Translations under genes and position numbers: made by a program
Notes under the pieces: model-generated
The model's database searches: none
Seen by the model: only the letters and a program-made list of their open reading frames with translations
What the model was told of the DNA's origin: nothing
NCBI GenBank assembly: GCA_030530525.1
Contig: JAUMUT010000003.1
Location: forward strand, 62,001-126,000
DNA: 64,000 nucleotides
Direction: 5' to 3'
Source: Capnocytophaga sp.
GTDB lineage: Bacteria > Bacteroidota > Bacteroidia > Flavobacteriales > Flavobacteriaceae
Shown: positions 37,289-45,953 of the stretch, one piece after another
How positions within the stretch are numbered: position 1 is the stretch's first letter
How the letters are laid out: each line of letters starts with the position of its first letter

Positions 37289-37858
37289 ATGACAGTAGAA
37301 ACCTTTTGGCAACTCATTGAAAAGGCGAGGAGCGTAGCAGGTACCGATGATAAAGCCTATGCCCCTGCCTTACAAAAAGAATTAGAGACCTTATCCGATG
37401 ACGATTTGCTCTCCTTTCAGTTTATCTATGAATGGTATGAGATTACCATTATCAAGCAGACGGGGCATTTGATGTGGTCGGCATTGGTGCTGATTAACGG
37501 TGGGTATTGTACCGATACTTACGGTTTTGCAGGCTATCTCATCACTCACGGACGTGAAGTATATGAACAAACCCTTATCAATCCTGATTTTTTAGCCACA
37601 TTGAATCCTAAAAAAGACAAATGCAATTACAGAGAGGTCAGGCGATTGGCACAGCATATTTATATGGAGTGTACTAAAACAAAAATTCGCGCTTTCCAAA
37701 AGATTTACTTTGCCGTATGGAGTGAAGAGATACAGAACGAGATTACCCAATCGCTTACTATTAATCCAGAAAAGAGAGACCGTAACTGGAATATGGAGGA
37801 ACTTAAAGAAAAATTCCCTCAACTGGCTGAAACACTTGCTAAACAAGGTAAAAGATGA
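37289..37858 (+). CDS. DUF4240 domain protein
   Basis: 189 aa. The N-terminus MTVETFWQLIEKARSVAGTD and the following LETLSDDDLLSFQFIYEWYE, MWSALVLINGGYCTD and GFAGYLITHGREVYEQTLIN match the DUF4240 pattern found in immunity-like proteins beside polymorphic toxins and WGR-type loci. Function unknown. The stop overlaps the next ATG (ATGA, 37855-37858), so the genes are translationally coupled. Confidence 0.75.
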   Translation: MTVETFWQLIEKARSVAGTDDKAYAPALQKELETLSDDDLLSFQFIYEWYEITIIKQTGHLMWSALVLINGGYCTDTYGFAGYLITHGREVYEQTLINPDFLATLNPKKDKCNYREVRRLAQHIYMECTKTKIRAFQKIYFAVWSEEIQNEITQSLTINPEKRDRNWNMEELKEKFPQLAETLAKQGKR

Positions 37859-38205
37859 CCATAGACCCTATACATTTAGAACAAAACCCCGAAGTTTGTA
37901 GGCTTTTAGAGCAAATCACCCATATCACCCCCAAAAAAGCCAATGCTGTTGCCGATACCTTTCTCAATACCATAGGCAACAACCATAGTGGCGTGTATTG
38001 GGTGGAATATCATTGGGCAATTGCTTTTTTGGTGGAATACTATAACCATTCCGACCCCAATTCCCCACAATCCATAGCTATATATGGGATTCTGAATGAC
38101 CTTTATTACTTTGAACCCATAGAAAAACACCCAACAAACAGGGATAACACTACCATAAAAGAAGAATTAGAACAGTTGTTAGCTCCTTTTGCCGATAATC
38201 TTTAA
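37855..38205 (+). CDS. Hypothetical protein, 116 aa, coupled to DUF4240 gene
   Basis: ATGA overlap with the upstream gene. A small soluble protein with helix-rich middle (TPKKANAVADTFLNTIGNNH) and aromatic VYWVEYHWAIAFLVEYY. No recognised domain. The next gene begins 10 nt on. Likely part of the same immunity-like operon. Confidence 0.6.
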   Translation: MTIDPIHLEQNPEVCRLLEQITHITPKKANAVADTFLNTIGNNHSGVYWVEYHWAIAFLVEYYNHSDPNSPQSIAIYGILNDLYYFEPIEKHPTNRDNTTIKEELEQLLAPFADNL

Positions 38206-38215
38206 TTATTTAGCA

Positions 38216-38920
38216 ATGAAACCTATTGAAATCCCCGAATTTATAGACAAATACAAAATCTACGAGCGCGAAGGAGGCGTGATAGACTTCCGTATCTTTC
38301 AATTGGATACCGAGCAGAACGATACGCCTTATCAGAAACATTTGGCAGTCGCTCAGCAAACCCTTGTTTCAGTTGCCGATGAAGTGAACACCCATCTCGA
38401 CCGCCTCGCTGCCAAGCAGAAAATCAATCGTAAGGAACTCTTTACGATGGATTACGATTTCCGCGCCCTCAAAGACTCAGGCAAGGAGATTTCTGTTGCC
38501 GATTTTATGGGTTGGCAATATGAAGAGGTGAGCGGAAGAGTGAAAATACTCAATTATAACTTGGTTAATCCGAAAACTAATGGGTACGACCTATATTTTT
38601 ATTACAATGAAAAAGAAGTGATTGAAAATGCACTCATTATTGCTCAAGAAGATAAGGGGGAAATAGGTTTTGTGTATGCCTTTTTAGATCCTCCTCATTC
38701 GTTTATGAGTGGTAAAACTATTTTTGAAAAAGGTAAGTTCTTTTTGGACATCTGCGAGTTGCTCTTCACCGATATTTCCGAAATAGAAGTCTATCAGTGG
38801 AGCATAGATAGCTCCAATTACTTTGACGAGGGCAAAGAGTGGTGGGGGAGCTTCTTTTGGACGGTCTATAATCCGTATCAGGATTGGTATATTGGGATTA
38901 TGGCATCTACAACAGACTGA
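38216..38920 (+). CDS. Hypothetical protein, 234 aa
   Basis: The ATG at 38216 is preferred over the upstream alternative because it follows the previous stop with AGCA spacing. A soluble protein: PIEIPEFIDKYKIYEREGGV, then alternating helix and strand, ending WWGSFFWTVYNPYQDWYIGI. Aromatic C-terminus; no known motif. GC is above average, as for the next several genes. Confidence 0.6.
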   Translation: MKPIEIPEFIDKYKIYEREGGVIDFRIFQLDTEQNDTPYQKHLAVAQQTLVSVADEVNTHLDRLAAKQKINRKELFTMDYDFRALKDSGKEISVADFMGWQYEEVSGRVKILNYNLVNPKTNGYDLYFYYNEKEVIENALIIAQEDKGEIGFVYAFLDPPHSFMSGKTIFEKGKFFLDICELLFTDISEIEVYQWSIDSSNYFDEGKEWWGSFFWTVYNPYQDWYIGIMASTTD

Positions 38921-39231
38921 ATAAAAGTGAAAAGTGAATAGTGAAAAGTGTTGCCCTATTTTTCTTTGAATTTCAAAACCTCTGAGAGGGGAGAAGTTAC
39001 GAGAGTGAATATGAGAAAATTAGTTTGTGATTGTCCGTAAGTTATAGAAGAAATATTTTTCCAAATAGATAAACTTTTTCTTGCTTACACAAGGAATTTA
39101 ATCCCCCTTTGGAGGGGGCTGGGGGGAGGTTCTTTTTAGGGAATTGGTTTGAAATTACAGATACTATTATAAAGCAAGGATAGCTTGCAAAACTTGAGTT
39201 ATTAATTATTAAACATTAAATCATTAAAAAA
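38921..39231 (+). other. Intergenic region with a dispersed repeat
   Basis: No gene seen. It contains a short tandem (AAAAGTGAA-TAGTGAAAAGTG, 38926-38949), the GC-rich dispersed repeat at 39103-39131 and an A/T-rich stretch before the TPR gene. Remnant DNA between two blocks of the island. Confidence 0.5.
39103..39131 (+). repeat. Dispersed GC-rich repeat (CCCCCTTTGGAGGGGG), copy 2
   Basis: CCCCCTTTGGAGGGGG is itself palindromic, followed by CTGGGGGGAGGTT. Same element as at 9597, 40576 and 40625 (inverted). Confidence 0.85.
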
Positions 39232-39666
39232 ATGAATACACCAAAAGAATTAGACGATGCACTTTACGATCGCATCACCGTTTTATCCGAAGAAGGCAAC
39301 GAACTTGCCGACAACGACCGTTTTGCCGCTGCAAAAGCGAAGTTTGAAGAGGCTCTTGCCTTAGTTCCTGAGCCTAAAACCGATTGGGAAGCCTCTCTTT
39401 GGCTTTATGCGAGCATCGGCGATATGTGTTTTATGATGGACGACTATGCGGGGTGCAGTCAGCAGATGTACAATGCGATAAATTGCGCCGATGGCTACGA
39501 AAATCCCTTTGTAAATATCCGCTTGGGGCAAGCTGAGTACGAACTCGGCGATAAGGAAAAAGCAAAGGAATACCTCCTACGCGCCTATATGTTGGAGGGC
39601 GAAGACATCTTCCAAGAAGAAGACGAAAAATACTTTGACCTTATCAGACCTCTGCTGAAAGTATAG
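39232..39666 (+). CDS. TPR-like protein, 144 aa
   Basis: Helical repeat pattern of tetratricopeptides: LADNDRFAAAKAKFEEALAL (one repeat), ASLWLYASIGDMCFMMDDYA, and VNIRLGQAEYELGDKEKAKE with YLLRAYMLEG. Soluble, very acidic. TPR proteins bind partner proteins; immunity-island members of this kind are known. It is preceded by an A-rich leader with AAAAAAATG and stands apart from the downstream genes. Confidence 0.78.
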   Translation: MNTPKELDDALYDRITVLSEEGNELADNDRFAAAKAKFEEALALVPEPKTDWEASLWLYASIGDMCFMMDDYAGCSQQMYNAINCADGYENPFVNIRLGQAEYELGDKEKAKEYLLRAYMLEGEDIFQEEDEKYFDLIRPLLKV

Positions 39667-39678
39667 AAGAATAGTTTC

Positions 39679-39720
39679 AGGCAACGCAATATAAACGTCC
39701 GGCAACGCGATATGAACGCC
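39679..39720 (+). repeat. Two tandem copies of a 21-bp unit
   Basis: GGCAACGCAATATAAACGTCC followed by GGCAACGCGATATGAACGCC, with three differences. It lies between the TPR gene and a small frame at 39790. Confidence 0.7.
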
Positions 39721-39789
39721 AAACAATAGAAGATAAACCTGTTTTTGTACAGAAATGAGTAGTTTTTTACCCTAAAATCAGTATAAACG

Positions 39790-39891
39790 ATGAGAAAAAT
39801 AACAGAAATAGTAGAATTGTTCGCTTCCGATTTGGAAAAGTACAATCAACTTGTGGAAAATGACGATCAAATAAAAGCAAAATATCAATAA
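39790..39891 (+). pseudogene. 33-codon gene-start remnant or micro-ORF
   Basis: ATG frame reading MRKITEIVELFASDLEKYNQ and ending in TAA. It looks like the N-terminal helix of a longer protein cut off by deletion; the next gene begins 12 nt later. Could be an expressed small protein, but no relatives are known to me. Confidence 0.4.
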
Positions 39892-39902
39892 ATACCTAAC
39901 AG

Positions 39903-40520
39903 ATGAAAACAGAAACACAAATTAAGTTTGATACGATACTAAAAGAAGGCTTTACCTCTGTGCTAAAACCGCTTTCATTTAAAAAGAAAGCCCAAAACTA
40001 CTATCGTCAATTGCCAGAAGTAGGGCATATCATCAATATCCAAAAAAGCAGTTATGGCAATAGCGACAACATTAAGTTTCGCATTAACATAGGCATCTTT
40101 GAACCCAAATTTTACTTGGAAGAATACGACTTTAAGCGTACAGGGCAAGTGCCCGATTACCCCACCGAACCCGATTGCCTTATTCGCAAAACGATTAATG
40201 ATTTGTGCAATAGAAATGACCTGTGGTATGAGGTAGATGATACCACTGACGAGCAAGTCCTCATCAGCGAAATGCAAATGAATGTGCAACAATACATTTT
40301 GCCTTTCTTGGAGGGGCTGAACAGTTTGGATAAAATCTTTCAGGCACTCGAAAAAGACCCTTATTTATTAGATATGCCCTTTGCCCCTCTTATTTTATAT
40401 GGAGAATACGGGAAAACCGACAAAGCCCAAGCCGTATATAACGAGCTTCTGAAAGATGTCAATCCCTTAGCCGAACGCACTCTCAAAGAATATGCTAAAA
40501 AATACAAACTCAATGTTTAG
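39903..40520 (+). CDS. DUF4304 domain protein
   Basis: 205 aa. KTETQIKFDTILKEGFTSVL, LSFKKKAQNYYRQLPEVGHI and NIQKSSYGNSDNIKFRINIG match the DUF4304 core (GF-x-KK-x-F-x-R, then INIQKS and F-x-INLG). DUF4304 proteins are frequent in toxin-immunity loci with unknown biochemistry. Soluble, no signal. Confidence 0.8.
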   Translation: MKTETQIKFDTILKEGFTSVLKPLSFKKKAQNYYRQLPEVGHIINIQKSSYGNSDNIKFRINIGIFEPKFYLEEYDFKRTGQVPDYPTEPDCLIRKTINDLCNRNDLWYEVDDTTDEQVLISEMQMNVQQYILPFLEGLNSLDKIFQALEKDPYLLDMPFAPLILYGEYGKTDKAQAVYNELLKDVNPLAERTLKEYAKKYKLNV

Positions 40521-40575
40521 CGTTCCTTGTTAAGGTTATTTCCAAAAATCTTGTATGAGGTATGATTACGATTGT

Positions 40576-40603
40576 CCCCCTTTGGAGGGGGTAGGGGGAG
40601 GTT
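40576..40603 (+). repeat. Dispersed GC-rich repeat, copy 3
   Basis: CCCCCTTTGGAGGGGGTAGG followed by GGGAGGTT. It forms an inverted pair with the copy at 40625-40652. Confidence 0.85.
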
Positions 40604-40624
40604 AATAGTCAATAATTTATAAAC

Positions 40625-40652
40625 AACCTCTCCCTCAGTCTCCTCCAAGAGG
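40625..40652 (-). repeat. Dispersed GC-rich repeat, copy 4 (inverted)
   Basis: The reverse complement reads CCTCTTGGAGGAGACTGAGG then GAGAGGTT, a diverged copy facing copy 3 with a 21-nt A/T-rich spacer, so the transcript could fold into a hairpin. Confidence 0.75.
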
Positions 40653-40699
40653 AAAAGATTGTAATACAACTTTTATTTGATTTTAAAAAACCTCCTAAT

Positions 40700-41095
40700 A
40701 TGAAACAATTTATCACTATCATTGCCCTAATGAGTATTTTTATAGCTTTTGGACAAATAAAAAACGTCAATATGAAAAAACAAAAACCTAAAAACCTAAC
40801 AGAATGTATCCAAATGCTGGATAAGAACCTCAAAAAGCAGGATAAAGAGTATATAAAAACGCTTACCGAAGAAGAATTCTTTATGGAAAGCCATTTTACT
40901 TTAGGAATGGGCATCCGCAATGAGTGGCTTCGCAGTGGAAACCCCGAACTTGTGAAATTCTTTTTGGATAAAGATGTCCGCCACCCCGATGATATGTCGG
41001 CTATAATACTCACCTGCTATTATAGGCATCTTCTCGGAAAGGATATTGATTTAGAAAGTCAATTAGAAGCATATCATAAACAATTAGAACAATGA
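40700..41095 (+). CDS. DUF6794-like protein with signal peptide
   Basis: Signal peptide (ALMSIFIAFGQ, about 1-19) then NLTECIQMLDKNLKKQDKEY, FTLGMGIRNEWLRSGNPELV and DVRHPDDMSAIILTCYYRHL. The GMxIRNxW and HPDDMS motifs resemble DUF6794, though I cannot verify it. Periplasmic if the signal is used; alternatively the start is the internal ATG before KKQKPKN. Overlaps the next gene by 4 nt (ATGA). Confidence 0.65.
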   Translation: MKQFITIIALMSIFIAFGQIKNVNMKKQKPKNLTECIQMLDKNLKKQDKEYIKTLTEEEFFMESHFTLGMGIRNEWLRSGNPELVKFFLDKDVRHPDDMSAIILTCYYRHLLGKDIDLESQLEAYHKQLEQ

Positions 41096-41811
41096 ACCAA
41101 AAATACGACGATATCATCAACGATTACGGCAATTACAGCCGTGTGCAAATAGGTGATAAGTGGGGCGCTATCAACAAGCAAGGAGAATTAGTGATTCCCG
41201 TGAAATACGACGAAATATTCCCTATCTGTTGCGAGCGCGCCAATGTGAAACTCGGCGACAAATGGGGTTATGTAGATACCACAGGCAAAGAGCGCACCCC
41301 TTTCAAATACGATTATGCTTCCAACTTCTACGATAATTTTGCATACGTGAGGATTAATGGCAAATGGGGTATAGTGAACATCGATTGCCAAGAAATTACT
41401 CCTATTAAGTACAGCGACATAGGCGATTTTTCCGAAGGGATAGTTGCCGTACAAATAGGACATAAAAGAGGCTTTGTAACCGATACAGGTGAAGAACTTA
41501 CCCCTATTGACTACGATGAAGTAGAGTTTTTCGAGGAAAGCAAAGCAGCCGTAAAGAAAGACGGCAAATGGGGATTTATCAACCTAAAAGGCGAACAAAT
41601 CATTCCTTTTCTCTATGACGATGCCTCTTACTTCACCGAAGGACTTGCCTTAGTGAAGAAAGGCGACAAGTTCGGCTATATCAATGAGAAAAACGAAACG
41701 GTACTTCCCTTTATCTATGATGATGGGAAATTATTTCAAAACGGCAAAGCGTGGGTACAGATTGGCGACAAGCAATTTGAAATTAACACATTAGGCGAAC
41801 AAATAAAATAA
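41092..41811 (+). CDS. WG repeat protein
   Basis: At least six WG/beta-propeller-like repeats of about 35 residues: VQIGDKWGAINKQGELVIPV, VKLGDKWGYVDTTGKERTPF, VRINGKWGIVNIDCQEITPI, KKDGKWGFINLKGEQIIPFL and others. WG repeat (KWG family) proteins occur in host-interaction and immunity contexts. 239 aa, soluble, no signal. ATGA-coupled to the upstream gene; the next gene follows after 8 nt. Confidence 0.92.
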   Translation: MNQKYDDIINDYGNYSRVQIGDKWGAINKQGELVIPVKYDEIFPICCERANVKLGDKWGYVDTTGKERTPFKYDYASNFYDNFAYVRINGKWGIVNIDCQEITPIKYSDIGDFSEGIVAVQIGHKRGFVTDTGEELTPIDYDEVEFFEESKAAVKKDGKWGFINLKGEQIIPFLYDDASYFTEGLALVKKGDKFGYINEKNETVLPFIYDDGKLFQNGKAWVQIGDKQFEINTLGEQIK

Positions 41812-41819
41812 GAAATACA

Positions 41820-42686
41820 ATGAAAATAAACAAACCTTTGGCTAAAAAGCCTCCATTTTTTGATATTGATATTCGTACGGTAGCGGATATTGATAAAGAC
41901 CCACGTTTCTATATAGAAGAAACAAAAGAAATCCCTTGCTATTGGACAGACGGCAAGCAAATATACTATCGTCATTCCCCTATTGAAAAGGCAAACCCCG
42001 AAACTTTTGTCTATTTCAATGGCTTTTTTGCCAAGGACGACAAGCATTGCTACATCGTGGGGCGACCACTGAAAGGGGCAAACCCTAAAACGTTTGAGAT
42101 GCTCAACGAGTGTTATGCCGCCGACGATAAAAGTGTTTGGACATCAGGCGGACGCTTTGAGTCTGCCGACATCAGTACTTTTGAAGTGTGCGATGAGGGT
42201 ATTCACCGCTTAGACGATAAAGAAGAAAGCTCGTGGGAGTTCTCCGATGGCATTAAGCGTGTGGTGCGTATGGACTTTCCTTATGGCTATGCCAAAGACA
42301 GTAAGCAAGTGTATTACGAGGATTACCACGGCAAAATAAAGATACTCGCTAAGGCAAATCCTACTACTTTCACCTCGCTGAACGACGGTGATTTTGCCAA
42401 AGATGATAAGTCGGTTTTCTATGGCAAAGCAACCTTGCCCAAAGCTAACCCCGCTACGTGGCAAAAGCTCTCGCATTTCTATTCCAAAGACGACAAGCGC
42501 ATTTATTGCCGAAACAAACTCCTCAAAGAGGCGGATTACGATACCTTTGAGGTAATACTCCTCACCTCTCGAGAGGGCTACCAATACCCTTATGGCAAGG
42601 ACAAAAACCAATATTATTACTATGGCAACCCCCTTACCGAAGCCGAAGCTCTCCACGAAATGAACAAACCGTTGAGGGAGGAGTAA
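41820..42686 (+). CDS. DKNYY domain protein
   Basis: 288 aa built from repeats with the DK-x-x-Y-Y core: YAKDSKQVYYEDYHGKIKIL, FAKDDKSVFYGKATLPKANP, YSKDDKRIYCRNKLLKEADY and YGKDKNQYYYYGNPLTEAEA. DKNYY proteins are common in Bacteroidetes and Fusobacteria and are often next to immunity genes. Soluble, no signal; biochemical role unknown. Confidence 0.9.
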   Translation: MKINKPLAKKPPFFDIDIRTVADIDKDPRFYIEETKEIPCYWTDGKQIYYRHSPIEKANPETFVYFNGFFAKDDKHCYIVGRPLKGANPKTFEMLNECYAADDKSVWTSGGRFESADISTFEVCDEGIHRLDDKEESSWEFSDGIKRVVRMDFPYGYAKDSKQVYYEDYHGKIKILAKANPTTFTSLNDGDFAKDDKSVFYGKATLPKANPATWQKLSHFYSKDDKRIYCRNKLLKEADYDTFEVILLTSREGYQYPYGKDKNQYYYYGNPLTEAEALHEMNKPLREE

Positions 42687-42718
42687 TCCTTAAACTTAGA
42701 ACTAAAAATATAAAAACT

Positions 42719-43633
42719 ATGCCAGCATACAAACATCCTATTACCTTAGAAGAAGCTCTGAGAGAAGTAACTCAGGAGCGTTTCTGCAAGGGGCATCACT
42801 ATAAAGATGTAGCCCTAACCGACGCAATGGTGGAGCAGATAGTACAAGTAAAATCCTTAGTAAATGTGGGCTTTATCAATACCGATATTACCGATGAAGC
42901 CCTACAGTACTTGGCGACTTTGCCCAAACTAAAACTCCTTTTCTTAGAGGACAACAAACAAGCTACAGGCGAAGGCTTTAAATACTTTGCTGAAAAACCT
43001 ATTGACCATATTTCGTTAGACGGCTGTCCTGTAACCGATGAAACCTTGCCTATTGTCTTGCAAGTACCACGCTTGAAGTCTATTTCGCTTAAAAGAACAC
43101 GGGTTACTTTTGAGGGGCTAATGGCAGTAGCACACTACAACAAGGTGAGTTTCTACCTTGATAAACCTTTCACTGCCGAGCAGATAAAAGCTTTTGAACA
43201 AGCCCAACGCACGGCAGGGAAAAAGAAACCAGCGGCAACCCCTACCGATGATCTGCCCATAGTAAAGCAACTGCTTCTGGACTTCTTTGCGGCAATGACT
43301 GAGTGGGAACGTTTTGCTTCTAAAACATATACTATAGGTAGAGAAACACACCTTGTAGAAGAAAAGTGTAAAGAACTCTTCCAAAAGTATTGTACTGAGA
43401 AGCGTCGTGCAGGCTATCGTCCTGAAGCGATAAGTTATAATACGATGGGAGGAGGTACCTATGGGAAGCATAAAATCATTGATAGCGAGGCAGTAACTAA
43501 AAATAAAATATACCTCTACACCGAAGACAATCACAACACTCAATTCCGCTTTCTTATCATCAGGAAAGAAGGTGAGTGGAAGATTGACGACTGTCAATGG
43601 CACGATGGGGGGTGGACTAAATACGGATTATAA
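42719..43633 (+). CDS. Two-domain protein: LRR-like N-terminus and NTF2-fold immunity-type C-terminus
   Basis: About residues 15-150 form short leucine-rich repeats (LVNVGFINTDITDEALQYLA, LKLLFLEDNKQATGEGFKYF, ISLDGCPVTDETLPIVLQVP). A basic hinge (QRTAGKKKPAATPTD) follows. Residues about 175-304 resemble NTF2-fold immunity proteins (LLLDFFAAMTEWERFASKTY, IYLYTEDNHNTQFRFLIIRK and EGEWKIDDCQW). A fusion of two immunity-type modules in one protein is unusual. Confidence 0.75.
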   Translation: MPAYKHPITLEEALREVTQERFCKGHHYKDVALTDAMVEQIVQVKSLVNVGFINTDITDEALQYLATLPKLKLLFLEDNKQATGEGFKYFAEKPIDHISLDGCPVTDETLPIVLQVPRLKSISLKRTRVTFEGLMAVAHYNKVSFYLDKPFTAEQIKAFEQAQRTAGKKKPAATPTDDLPIVKQLLLDFFAAMTEWERFASKTYTIGRETHLVEEKCKELFQKYCTEKRRAGYRPEAISYNTMGGGTYGKHKIIDSEAVTKNKIYLYTEDNHNTQFRFLIIRKEGEWKIDDCQWHDGGWTKYGL

Positions 43634-43652
43634 TAATGAAAACCGTACATAT

Positions 43653-44432
43653 ATGATATACAACAAGAAAACATTCAAGAATTTTTCCATATCTTTATTA
43701 GTACAGAATGATATTCATAACTTTACAGAAATAAATGATTGGTTTTTGGAACATATTAAAGCCATTGACCAACTGTATTTGGATGAATTTAAATTAAAAC
43801 TAAACGATATTGAACTAAATTTTGGTCGTTATCAATGTACTTCAGTGAATGATATGCTAAGAAAGACGAGTGAAAAGAAGCTAAAGGTGTCATTTTTTAT
43901 GTCTCAAACAAAAAAAATAGATGAGACCTTAATCATATATGACAATCCTTTTTTAAATCAAGATGACTTGAATAAAGATACTATATATGAAGCAAAACTT
44001 ATAGTAATGTGTCCGTATGAATATAAAGAGATATTAATAAGTTTTATCACTCAAGAAGTAGATCTTAGCAAGTGGTCTTACGGATATGGAATGAGCCTAC
44101 AGGCAAAACAAACGCTTGATGGTTCTCAAATCAAAACTACCATATTCTCAAGTAAAAATATACCATTAAGCACAGAAAAACTATGGGATAATATGCTACT
44201 AACAAATAGTGCATTATCCGAAAAAGGATTTGTCAAAGATATTTATGAACTCAATATTCTAAACTTGGAACAAGCTAAAAAAATTGATTTAACAAGTTAT
44301 TCAGACAAAGGTATTGGAAAATATTTTACAAAAGATGAAAAATACATTTGGACACTAAACCCTTCTGAGATTAATTTAGTCAAGAATGACCTCAAAAGCA
44401 ACTCTTTTCTAATATCAAATTTAGCTAAATAA
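43653..44432 (+). CDS. Hypothetical protein, 259 aa
   Basis: The ATG at 43653 is chosen because the longer frame begins inside the previous gene. A soluble protein: YNKKTFKNFSISLLVQNDIH, FLEHIKAIDQLYLDEFKLKL, then beta-rich ELAKLIVMCPYE-like segments and a C-terminal helix. Base composition (about 30 percent GC) is much lower than the three genes before it, so it probably came from a different source. No family recognised. Confidence 0.6.
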   Translation: MIYNKKTFKNFSISLLVQNDIHNFTEINDWFLEHIKAIDQLYLDEFKLKLNDIELNFGRYQCTSVNDMLRKTSEKKLKVSFFMSQTKKIDETLIIYDNPFLNQDDLNKDTIYEAKLIVMCPYEYKEILISFITQEVDLSKWSYGYGMSLQAKQTLDGSQIKTTIFSSKNIPLSTEKLWDNMLLTNSALSEKGFVKDIYELNILNLEQAKKIDLTSYSDKGIGKYFTKDEKYIWTLNPSEINLVKNDLKSNSFLISNLAK

Positions 44433-44438
44433 GTAGGA

Positions 44439-44774
44439 ATGAAAACCGCTCAACAACTCATAGAAAACGAACTTGTAGCAGTAACCCAACAGCTTAAAGA
44501 AGTTTCTCTTTTACAAGAAGAGAAGCAACCCCTTATAGCTTACAAACAGGAATTAGAACAGCTGTTATTTCTCAAAAAACTTTCCAATACCTACCATTTG
44601 GAGGCTAAGGAAATAGAAAAACTTATTGTGCTGCCTGCTCCTCGTACTGATTTTGCTAATTTTCGCCTTGTAGATGATGCTGAAACAGACGACAGCTCCT
44701 ATTGGCAAGAACTCAAAATAGAAGATGAAAAACTTTTCTTGAATGAGGGAGATATAGTGATTAAAAAAAGATAA
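44439..44774 (+). CDS. Hypothetical coiled-coil protein, 111 aa
   Basis: The first 55 residues form a likely coiled coil (LIENELVAVTQQLKEVSLLQ, YKQELEQLLFLKKLSNTYHL), followed by a short beta-rich tail (NFRLVDDAETDDSSYWQELK). Starts 6 nt after the previous stop. No family recognised. Confidence 0.6.
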   Translation: MKTAQQLIENELVAVTQQLKEVSLLQEEKQPLIAYKQELEQLLFLKKLSNTYHLEAKEIEKLIVLPAPRTDFANFRLVDDAETDDSSYWQELKIEDEKLFLNEGDIVIKKR

Positions 44775-44778
44775 TAAA

Positions 44779-45951
44779 ATGACTAATAACTATCAAAATT
44801 TCAAAACCATAGAAACTGAGAAATCCCTTCAGTTAGCTAAAGCATTAAGTGTATCTGCTCAAGAAAGTAAGGAAATCAACAAATGTTTTGACTTCTTATT
44901 AGAAAATCACCAAGCATTTAATACATTTGATGGGCAAATGAATGAAGTCCCTGATGCTGATAAAAAGCGAGTGGAATTAGAAAACTCTTTGCAGGAAAAG
45001 TTTGACCATTTGCCCTCATTATCACAAGTAGCTGAGGTATATATCCTTGCCAAGTGTATGTGTTACTACAATATAGTGCAAACGGATTACCTTAAAGGTA
45101 GCTATATAGAAACAATTTTTGCCCTGCCTTTGGCAAAGCTATTCACTCAAAAATCAAGTATAATCATTGATATAATACAAATGCTACTGATAACAGATTA
45201 CCTCAAAGAAAGCCCCAAAGTAGGTGATAATGGCGGACTATTGGACGATTTATTGGAACTTATCAAAAAGAATGCCTTACAAAAACAATGGACAACTGAA
45301 CAAGAAGTACATTTGCTTAAAAACTTACTTGATATTCACCAAAAAACAAACTATTATAGTAACTTAAAGTACCTAAAAGAGATTTTTAAATACGTTCATA
45401 GCAAAAGTGAATCCTCTTTGCTAAATGCTATAAGCAATTATGAGTCAGAAAACCGACAAGGAGGATTGCAAATGCTCGAAATTATCTTGCATACTACCTT
45501 TTCAAACGATATATACCGAGACTTTGAAATTAAAAAAGAATGGACAATCCTTTTAGACGGACTCAGTGGCAAAAATCCTAAACCTACTTGGGTTAAAAAG
45601 TGGAAAAACATACGAGAAAGCATTGATAATAACACTTTAGAAAACATTCTTTCACAAATAGAAGCCCTAAAGCATTACAAAATACTCCATCTTACTGAGA
45701 ATGGAAAAGAAACTGCCTATGGAGTTACCGATGATATAGCAACAAGTATATTAAAAGGTGTAGAATGGATAAGGCAGAACATTGCAGGAACACTCACTAT
45801 AAATACTCCTAAACCTAAAGTTGAAACACCTGAGGAGCGAAAAAAGAAAATCCAAGAGCAATTGCAAAATCTTTATAATCAGAAAAATAATGGAGATATA
45901 GACCTTAAAACCTATCTCTTACAGAAAAAAGAATTAGAAAAACTTCTCTAA
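44779..45951 (+). CDS. Hypothetical helical protein with a SHOCT-like C-terminal hairpin
   Basis: 390 aa, almost entirely helical, soluble. The last 40 residues (KKIQEQLQNLYNQKNNGDID then LKTYLLQKKELEKLL) resemble the short SHOCT-type helical hairpin (GxIT/DxxEYxxKKxxLL). The body is unrecognised. It lies 4 nt after the previous gene and 2 nt before the methyltransferase. Confidence 0.6.
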   Translation: MTNNYQNFKTIETEKSLQLAKALSVSAQESKEINKCFDFLLENHQAFNTFDGQMNEVPDADKKRVELENSLQEKFDHLPSLSQVAEVYILAKCMCYYNIVQTDYLKGSYIETIFALPLAKLFTQKSSIIIDIIQMLLITDYLKESPKVGDNGGLLDDLLELIKKNALQKQWTTEQEVHLLKNLLDIHQKTNYYSNLKYLKEIFKYVHSKSESSLLNAISNYESENRQGGLQMLEIILHTTFSNDIYRDFEIKKEWTILLDGLSGKNPKPTWVKKWKNIRESIDNNTLENILSQIEALKHYKILHLTENGKETAYGVTDDIATSILKGVEWIRQNIAGTLTINTPKPKVETPEERKKKIQEQLQNLYNQKNNGDIDLKTYLLQKKELEKLL

Positions 45952-45953
45952 AT

